From: Hyphochytrium catenoides
Lineage: Eukaryota > Sar > Hyphochytriomycetes > Hyphochytriales > Hyphochytriaceae
Direction of reading: 5' to 3'
Length of the DNA: 13,443 bases
NCBI GenBank assembly: GCA_900088475.1
Contig: FLMG01003216.1
Location: forward strand, 5,507 to 18,949
How positions within the stretch are numbered: the stretch's first letter is position 1; every line of letters begins with the position of its first letter. A model generated the notes under the pieces. It had not been told where the DNA came from. It worked only from the letters and a program-made list of their open reading frames with translations, and searched no databases. Made by a program: the position numbers and the translations under genes. Shown piece after piece: positions 1 to 6,936 of this stretch.

Positions 1-240
1 TATCTCTCTATCTCTATCTCTCTCTCTCTGTCTCTCTCTCTCTCTTTCTCTCTCTCTCTTTCTCTCTTTCTCTCTCTCTCTCTGTCTCTCTGTCTGTCCT
101 TCTCTCTATCTGTCTCTCTCTCTTGTTGTTCCCATTCTCTCCCGCGCTCTCTTTCTTTCTCTGCCTTTCTTTCCTTCCCTCACATCACCTCGCGGTTCTC
201 ATCTCTCTCTCTCTTTCTCTGTTCTAAGGCGCCTTACCTC
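1..240. repeat. (CT)n-rich simple-sequence tract
   Basis: The first roughly 125 bases are almost pure pyrimidine on the + strand, made of CT dinucleotides with interruptions by TTTCT, TGTCT and TATCT. Shorter CT runs continue to about 240. The tract has no stable coding potential, and the reading frames that cross it are low complexity. It lies 700-900 bases upstream of the TLDc gene start, on that gene's coding strand. It may be a promoter-proximal polypyrimidine element or simply an unstable microsatellite; the sequence does not decide between them. Confidence 0.9.
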
Positions 241-939
241 TTCCCCATTCTCCTCTCTCTCGCTGTATTTAACTGAGGCATCTTCCCCTGCTGCTTGCCT
301 GCTTCCAGCTATCAAGCTCAACCTTCCCCTTCCCTCGCCTCGTGACCTCTTTCCTCTTTGTTTTCCTCTGTTATCCAGTGCCTTCCAATGTTCCTTGTTC
401 TTCCGTCTCCCATCAACAACATTCTCTGCTATTTCCCTTCCATTGTACACTCTGTCTCTCTCACTTGGCTCCCTATCCTTCACTTTTTCATTCGTTTTTC
501 CTCTCTCCCCACAAACCCATCTCGCCCGTATAAAAGCCCAGTCTAATTTGCTTGGTGGATGTCGCTGGTCTAACCATTGGTCTGATCGCTTAGGGCACTT
601 CTGAACGCTTTCTAATGAAACGGAAGCATCCGTCGGTCCATGAGCCTCATACTGTTAACACCAAGCAGGCTGCATTGGAAAGATCGATGTGGACTGCTAA
701 TGCCAGAGATCGATAAAAGCTCGATAAGGGGCTAAAGTTGTGAGACTCCTCACGTTAAACTGAACTCAGGGAAGAGTGAAAAAAGATCTCCCTTTCGTTT
801 GCTGGGAAGCGCTAAGTGCACGAACCACGCCAGGCAGCGAACGCCTCTGCATGACTCACCTCGCCTTGCCTTCCCGGCTCTCCCATTTCTCTACATTTTC
901 TTCTTTTCAAGCCTTATCTATCTGATTGGCATCTTCACT
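241..939 (+). other. Non-coding 5' flank of the PDZ-TLDc gene
   Basis: No gene is supported here. Positions 241-525 remain pyrimidine-rich, and the small open frames in this part are shadows of biased composition. A TATA-like element sits near 529. The frame of the downstream gene is open from about 799 with no ATG until 940. That stretch would encode a hydrophobic segment (bases 862-936, including FLYIFFFSSL) only if translation began at a non-ATG codon or if an upstream exon were spliced in. A pyrimidine-rich run ending in CAAG near 909 could be a weak 3' splice site, but no convincing upstream exon was found. Confidence 0.6.
529..536 (+). promoter_or_regulatory. Candidate TATA box
   Basis: The motif TATAAAAG follows a long pyrimidine-rich stretch and lies about 410 bases upstream of the ATG at 940. 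It matches the eukaryotic TATA consensus. If functional it would place transcription start near 560 and give a 5' leader of about 380 bases. No transcript evidence is available, and an eight-base match can occur by chance. Confidence 0.35.
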
Positions 940-2634
940 ATGAGGCTCAAGGGGACTCAGGAAGGCAAAGAAGATGCCGTGTTGGCACCCTCTCTCAGCA
1001 GGAAAAAGAGCAAGAAAGAGAAGGAGAAGGAGAAAAGAGAGAAGAAGCAAAAGGCCAAATCGGCCAAAAAGCGTGCACGCGAGGCGAAGAAGAAGGAGAG
1101 CCATGGAACTGTTGTGTCTTCATCAGATAGCTTTCCTCCTGTTCAAAAGGAGGAAACCGACAACAAGGAAGACAATGAAAGAGGTTACTTTTATGGCTTA
1201 CTTTCCTTCTTCTCACGAAGAGGAAGCTCCAGCCGCCCTGTATCTTCTCCTCCGTCTTTACCAAAGGATTCTTCTCTTGCTCTGAAGGGCTCACCCAGGA
1301 CGAGAGACCATCATCAAGGAGAAGCGAACATATTGCAAGAGGAGGAGGAGGTCGACCTTCTTTTTCACGAACAGTCATTAGGATTGAGAGTGAAGAGCAC
1401 CCAAAGGGGCCTTGAAGTCATTCTATTTCCTAAGAATGTCGATGGTACTGAGGGAGAGGCAGAAAGGCAAGGTAAAGTACAACTGGGAGACGTCATTGTC
1501 GCGCTCAATGGCTCTCGAGTCCACTCTTTGCAAGAGTTCAGTTCAGCACTTCAGGATCTTCCTCGTCCTCTCGCCATTAGAGTGCAGAGGAAGAGAGAGG
1601 TAAAACGAAGTGGAGAGAGCGATACGAACATGCTCTCTCCGACCCTGTCCGCTCTCTCAGATACTGATTGGACCCCTGTGTCCTCACATGAGAGCGTCAG
1701 GCAGACAGAGAAGGGGAAGGAGAATGACCAAACGGACTTCCCGGAACCCCCAAGTTCTCTTATATCCACAATGGCAACTATCGTCTCGGCCCCTGCCGTC
1801 ATCCTCACTTATCCTGTCAGCTACGTCATACGTTCGTTTGCTTCATCGCCTTCCAAGGCGCCCCAACCCTCTCCAAACCTAGAGGAGAATGGGAGAGACT
1901 CAGCTGCCAAGGAGCTAGCAGGGGTAAAGGATGAAAGCAGAGTACCAAGGGAGCCGTCTCCCACTGGTCCACTAAATAATGAAGCCGTTACACGAAAAGA
2001 TGGGCATGAGGGAGTCAGTAGGAGTGGAGAGAGCACAGAGGGGAACATGGTCAAAGACGCTAAGGCAAATGCCTCTTCTCTTCTTAGTGAGGGAGAGATG
2101 AGAGAACTTTCTCATCACCTTCCCTTTATGCTACGAGAGAGGAAACTTGTGCAGCTCTATGACTCCGATGTCGATGGACTTAGTATCTTTAATCTCTACC
2201 GCAAAGCTGCGGACCGAGGTCCCCTCCTACTGCTCATAAAAGAAAGAGACAGGAAAGTAAGAATCAAAGAAAGAAGAGAAGACGGAGTAACATCGGAGAC
2301 AAAAGAAGGGAGGAGATTTGGTAGTTTTTTGAGTGGAAGCCTAAAGTCAAACGGGACGAACTTCATCGACGGACAGTCCTTCGTTTTCTCCCTGTCTCCC
2401 ATTGTCGAGGTTCACCGGTGGACGGGAAAGAACACTGACTTCTCTTCCTCGTCCTCCTCCTTCCTTGCCATTGGTGGTGGCAAGGGGGTGTCTCTCCTTC
2501 TCTCTGAGGAGATGGAGACTGGACGGAGTAGTCCTTGTGAGACCTTCAACGAGAACAAGTCACTAGCTTCCCAGGAGGACTTTCGGATAGCCAAAGTGGA
2601 AGCTTGGGCCTTTGCTGCTTATGACGGGTGCTAA
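940..2634 (+). CDS. PDZ and TLDc domain protein, single exon
   Basis: The protein is 564 residues from the ATG at 940; the frame is open further upstream but has no earlier ATG. Residues about 21-52 are a highly charged Lys/Glu/Arg stretch, possibly a nuclear-localisation or charged-helix segment. Residues about 139-219 resemble a PDZ domain: an SLGLRV carboxylate-loop-like motif, then the LGDVIVALNG strand typical of PDZ folds. Residues about 274-300 are unusually apolar (ATIVSAPAVILTYPVSYVI). Residues about 383-559 match TLDc: LSHHLPFMLRERKLVQLYDS, then LYRKAADRGPLLLLIKE, FGSFLSGSL, GQSFVFSL, VHRWTGKN, LAIGGGKG and a final FRIAKVEAWAF. TLDc proteins such as OXR1, NCOA7 and TBC1D24 act in oxidative-stress protection and V-ATPase regulation; a similar role here is inference. 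The domain is complete, so the stop at 2632-2634 looks genuine. No intron is needed, unlike both neighbouring genes. The TLDc call is strong and the PDZ call moderately strong. Confidence 0.85.
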   Translation: MRLKGTQEGKEDAVLAPSLSRKKSKKEKEKEKREKKQKAKSAKKRAREAKKKESHGTVVSSSDSFPPVQKEETDNKEDNERGYFYGLLSFFSRRGSSSRPVSSPPSLPKDSSLALKGSPRTRDHHQGEANILQEEEEVDLLFHEQSLGLRVKSTQRGLEVILFPKNVDGTEGEAERQGKVQLGDVIVALNGSRVHSLQEFSSALQDLPRPLAIRVQRKREVKRSGESDTNMLSPTLSALSDTDWTPVSSHESVRQTEKGKENDQTDFPEPPSSLISTMATIVSAPAVILTYPVSYVIRSFASSPSKAPQPSPNLEENGRDSAAKELAGVKDESRVPREPSPTGPLNNEAVTRKDGHEGVSRSGESTEGNMVKDAKANASSLLSEGEMRELSHHLPFMLRERKLVQLYDSDVDGLSIFNLYRKAADRGPLLLLIKERDRKVRIKERREDGVTSETKEGRRFGSFLSGSLKSNGTNFIDGQSFVFSLSPIVEVHRWTGKNTDFSSSSSSFLAIGGGKGVSLLLSEEMETGRSSPCETFNENKSLASQEDFRIAKVEAWAFAAYDGC

Positions 2635-3362
2635 AGAAAATCCTCAGATGAGGATGGGGCCTTATGAGGATGGGGCCTTCAATGAAGAAAAGATTGAAAA
2701 GTGAGTACTGCACCGCCGTCAGCTACGAAACCTGCAAGTGGAAAGCAAGTGTCTAGGGTAAGAGAGAGGCCTGGGTCCATCTATATGAGCTTATCTCAGC
2801 TTTATGATATTTAATCAGAATGGAGTTGACCACGCATATGAAGGCGCATTAGTTGTTCTCCACTCCGTAGCGAGCCATGTGCTCTCTTTATTCTCAGTCA
2901 TTTGTGCTCTATCGAATGGTGGACTATTCGAGGTGGAGGTCATCACTTTAGATCAACTTTGTGCTGATGATGGGCTCCCTAGTCATCTTAAACGTTGTGG
3001 GTCCTTAACCCTTGAACCTCTCTCTACTCTGGGCTGGCGCGGTCTTTCCCCTTTCGAGAATTCTGATGCCCTGCCTTTTAAGTGGCCTTCTCCGATCCAA
3101 ATGGTCCGTCCGCTGTTCTGCAACTCCAGTGACACACTCCTTATTCATTTCTCATACAGGGAAGGCTTAGATGGACAAGGGAACAAGGATGTGTAATCAA
3201 ACCCGAGATTCATTTTACATTATAGGGTAAGGCTCTTAGCATCAGCATCTATGGAGAGAACCTCTTCCCAGGTGGATCCTATTCTTAAGGCACCTGGAGG
3301 GCGCTAGAGAAGTCGTCCTCTCTCCCTCAACTTCTCTGTGTTGTCGCATGAAATTATCTGTC
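2635..3362. other. Convergent intergenic spacer (3' flanks of TLDc and Galpha genes)
   Basis: The TLDc stop and the Galpha stop face each other across about 730 bases. An ATG-initiated 130-codon open frame on the + strand (2804-3196) has no recognisable domain and is not supported as a gene. A TTTATT at about 2887, which reads AATAAA on the - strand, is a possible but distant poly(A) signal for the Galpha transcript. No canonical AATAAA for the TLDc transcript was noticed. The stretch probably holds the two 3' UTRs. Confidence 0.6.
2648..2679. repeat. Perfect 16-bp tandem duplication
   Basis: The unit ATGAGGATGGGGCCTT occurs twice back to back (2648-2663 and 2664-2679), starting 13 bases after the TLDc stop codon. 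It lies in presumed 3' UTR and looks like a recent slippage duplication. No function is evident. Confidence 0.9.
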
Positions 3363-4971
3363 TTAGAACATACCCGACGCCTGCATGTTACTCCTAAGGA
3401 TGATGTCCTTGCAAGCGTTAAATACAACCATAACGTTCTCTGTGTCAGTAGCGCAGGTGATGTGATGGTAGATCTCCTTCGTCTCGCTCTTGTTCTTCTC
3501 CTTGAACTTCTTCAAGAAGTATGCACAAGCCTTCTCATAGTCTCCGAGGCCACCGTCATAGTCCTTGAATGGCTCAATGGACTTGATGTCAATCTGATGA
3601 CAAGGTACGAGGAGAGGGCAAAAGTGGATGAGTGTCAGTGAGAAGGAACACAGCCTTCAAAGCAGCGAGAGTGCGAAGACAGCAGAAGGGCTAAAGGCCA
3701 CAGCAATAACCACCACAATAGTAAGAGTATAGATTGGCCATCTTACCCTCTTAATCTTCTCAGCGAACAAGTCGCGCTTGTTTAAGAAGAGAATGACAGC
3801 AGATTCAGCAAAGAATCTGTTGTTACAGATCTCATCGAAGAGATTGATACTCTCAACCATACGGTTGGTGGTGGCGTCCTCATAAAGCATCATATCGTAC
3901 TCTGACAGCGCAGCTACGAAGATGACGGCCGTGACATTCTCGAAACAGTGAATCCACTTCTTTCTTTCGTTTCTCTGTCCGCCCACATCGTAGATCTCAA
4001 ACGTTGTTCCGTCAATGATGTAGCGCTCTTCAACAATACCGATGGTTCTAGCTCTAGCCAATAGAATATCCTGTTGGTTGGCCAGGTATCCTGAGAGGAT
4101 GGGAAGCGGGACGCAAATAAGTGTAAGCGACAAAAGCAAGGGAATGACAAAGAGCAAACAATATCAAAGCAGACGGTTGGCCTAAAGAAGCTCAGAACAG
4201 CGGATAAGAGAAAGTGGGGAAGCCTACCAGGCTGCATAATCTCGTTAATCTTGTTGAAGTAGTAGGAGACGGCCTCAATGATCTGGAACTCGTTCTTTCT
4301 TGCCCATACGGCCAAGATACCCGGGTCAGTCCACAGGGCGTGGATGTGACCACCTAGCGTTAAATCGATCTCTGCGTCGTCACTGTGGAGAAAGAGTTAG
4401 TCGGTTGCCGGATGACGATAAAGGAAAGGAAACGTATGACAAGGAAGCGAGAGACGGAGGGATCCTTACTCTGTCTTCATGACAACATCATAAGAGTCCT
4501 TCCTAACAAGCTTGTCCATCTCATTTAGCGCCACGCATTGCTCGCACAGAATCTTCATTGCAGTGACGACGTTGCTGTACACCACGTGGGTGAACTGACG
4601 TCTTTCTTCGTCTGTTGGAGGGGCACCATAGAGGATCTGCCAGAGATCGGTCCGAAAGAATTAAACCATGTTCAGGAGTTCTAAGACTAGTGAGAAGGTT
4701 GGGTACCTTCATCTGCTTGAAGACCGTACTCTTTCCGGACTCTCCAGCGCCCAGAAGAAGAAGCTTCACCTTTGCAGCTTCAGCTTCAGCATCCTAGATT
4801 GAGCAAACCAAAACAGTCGAGAACGGAGACAGCAAGAAGTGTAAGCAGCGATAGGGGCCCCTGCGCTTTTTCGGCTCTGCTAACCTTCTGGTTTTGCTCC
4901 TCAAGCTCCTTGTTCCTCTGTAGTTCCTTCTTCTGCTCCTCGTCCATCGAGCTCGACATGCAGGCACCCAT
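3363..4971 (-). CDS. Heterotrimeric G-protein alpha subunit, six exons
   Basis: Exons in transcript order are 4971-4885, 4793-4707, 4636-4470, 4382-4228, 4090-3747 and 3593-3363. All introns are GT-AG, 70-153 bases, phases 0, 0, 2, 1, 0. They join to 1071 bases, a 356-residue protein, the normal family length. The N-terminus MGACMSSS offers Gly2 for myristoylation and Cys4 for palmitoylation, followed by a charged Gln/Glu/Lys helix expected to contact Gbeta-gamma. The P-loop GAGESGKS is at 44-51. Switch I has Arg178 and Thr181, switch II has DVGGQR with Gln204, the guanine motif NKRD is at 269-272, and TCAT is at 326-329. This numbering coincides with mammalian Galpha-i1, and all catalytic residues are kept, so the protein should bind and hydrolyse GTP at the inner membrane face. 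The C-terminus QASGMF has Ser where Gi/Go proteins carry the pertussis-toxin cysteine. It is transcribed away from the Vps34 gene's 3' end, in the same direction. Confidence 0.96.
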
Positions 4972-5775
4972 GGTTCCTTTATATTATATGCTCGGGCTTT
5001 AACCCCTTCCTGTCAAGACCGAGGAAGACAATGAGATACCAACCACTTTAGATGCCAAAGAGTTTAGCCAAAGAGGGAGGTGAACAACTAATGACGCACA
5101 CGGATGGCCAACCTAAGCAGAACTAACAAGAGAACGGTTAAAGCCCCTTCCAACAATAGGACATGGTGAATCGACAGAACTTCACAAAGAGACCCAAAAG
5201 CGGTAAAAGCATAGAGCTCGAGCATTTTTCTAATCTCTGCTCACCTATTTACTAACAGATTAACGGAGCTAGAGAGCTTCACAGATGCGCTCGACCGGGG
5301 CAGATGGAGAACTGAGCTCTGCGAGATGGGTCGGCAGACTTTGTCACTTCTGTCCTAGGCCAATGGAAACAAACTGACTCCGGACTTGTCTGACGTGCAA
5401 GGCGGCGAGCAGGCTAGGGACAGATCAGAGGAGAAGGAAGAAGAGGAAAAGAAAGAAGAGTAAGATGTCTGCTCCTAAGGAACAGGCGTGGCGGACGTAA
5501 CGGACGCCGCTCTTTACTAGTCTCTCCTAGCTTCAAAACCAGGAGAGGAGACTCTAATGGCGACCGAGGACACAGGAGAGAGAGTTAGCGAGTTTGCTGC
5601 TCAGCTTTGATAGGCGGGACGGACTACCCTCTCAGAGCAAGAACTAAACATGGCAATGTACTTCGGAGTAGGCGTGGCAAGCACCAGCGAGAGAAGACAG
5701 AGCGAGACCGAGTGATGAACGCGCCAAAACTTACGAAGAGGGTGATCTAAACCAAGCTATAGAGGTCATGGACCA

Positions 5776-5845
<70 letters not shown>

Positions 5846-6936
5846 CATGGGAGAGAGAGAGGGAAAGAGTGAGAGAGGAGGCGGGGAGGGAGAGAGCACG
5901 TAACTGGACTTGCGGTTGCGTCCTTTCATAGTTGAGACAGGCATTCCCTCACCAGTACCACCATACAACCAATCTTTCTTGAAAGATTCGGATTCGAAAC
6001 ACATCCATCAAACTGTGGGGTAATGAGGTGTCTGGGAACCCTTTCTGAAACCTTCCATGCTCTGCGAAATATACAATTTTGCAGTAATCCAAGCCATCTG
6101 ACTCCGAGGAAGGGGCATCGGTATTATATCTATGAAGTGACAAGGAAATGGGAGGGGGCTCCGGAGTCGTTACACCACTTGCTGGAAAGAGCTAATTGAT
6201 AATCAAGAAGGAGGGCTTATTGATAACTGCGGCGTGTCCGTTACTTGCTCTTTTCCCTTGGATTCCTTGACACTGCACACAGAACAGGTCCATAGAGAGG
6301 CATGAGTGCACCAGGCGACAAGGAACAAGGGCGAGTCAGATGTTAGGACTGACTCGCATATACTTGAAAGAAGGTCTACGAGGTGGAGAAGAGAGTGGCG
6401 ATTTGCAGTGGTTCCTGTGTGCGAGGAAGAGGAGCTAAAGTAGCAGCAAGGAGATGTAGGGAGAGAGGGGTGGATAAGAGAGAGACCTCTTTATTTCTGT
6501 CTGTCAGGATGGGGAGCAAAGCACCAAAGAAGGAGCTATTTTTAGCCTGCGAAGGTGGGATCGGGAAGGTTCGCAAACTGAAGTGCATAACGGTAGTGCC
6601 ACGGAAATCAACGATAAACCGCAAGCGATCAAGTCAAAACGGTAGTCACAAAGATACCAAGCGGTCGCCGCCTCGTGTATCACAAAGATAGTAGAGGTGA
6701 CATGAGAGACAGCAACAGGTCGTATCCCCATAGTCAATAGATATATTGGGGCGTGTGTGCATCAAAGAAAGCCCATAGAGGCTCCAGAAATAGCCGTAAC
6801 GGGCCAATGTAACCGGGCAAGACGGGAAACCACCCTAGAACGACAGAAAGAGTAGCAAACGAAGATGAAGGCCCGGCTCTCTCTGGTATGGAGCATGGTA
6901 ACAACGGTACAAGTATGTTTTTGGACGTCTGGCCTG
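4972..6936. other. Intergenic region upstream of Galpha and downstream of Vps34
   Basis: About 2 kb separates the Vps34 stop from the Galpha start. I see no exon with recognisable protein similarity on either strand. It should contain the Vps34 3' UTR on its right side and the Galpha promoter and 5' leader on its left. The sequence just before the Galpha ATG, read on the - strand, is AT-rich (CATATAATATAAAGGAACC), too close to the ATG to serve as a normal TATA box. A (GA)n tract occupies 5781-5839. Several small open frames here either lack an ATG or run through the repeat. Confidence 0.6.
5781..5899. repeat. (GA)n simple-sequence tract
   Basis: Positions 5781-5839 are nearly pure GA dinucleotides on the + strand with one AA interruption near 5800. 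A purine-rich flank continues to about 5899. On the - strand this is a (CT)n tract about 800 bases upstream of the Galpha start. It is therefore oriented like the CT tract upstream of the TLDc gene. Confidence 0.92.

Noticed and set aside
799-939. N-terminal extension of the TLDc protein starting at 799
   Set aside because: The codon at 799 is TTG and there is no in-frame ATG before 940. A nuclear gene is unlikely to start there without a spliced upstream exon.
2804-3196. 130-codon ATG-initiated open frame on the + strand in the convergent spacer
   Set aside because: No recognised domain, composition like the surrounding spacer, and position between two 3' ends. An open frame of this length can occur by chance.
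5985-6003. tRNA B-box-like sequence (GTTTCGAATCC on the - strand)
   Set aside because: It deviates from the B-box consensus. No A-box, acceptor stem or anticodon arm could be found upstream.
5747-6004. 85-codon open frame on the - strand through the GA tract
   Set aside because: Most of it is Ser-Leu repeats translated from the (CT)n microsatellite.
6383-6691. 102-codon open frame on the + strand
   Set aside because: It begins at GTG, not ATG, has no recognisable motif, and lies in a region expected to be Vps34 3' flank.
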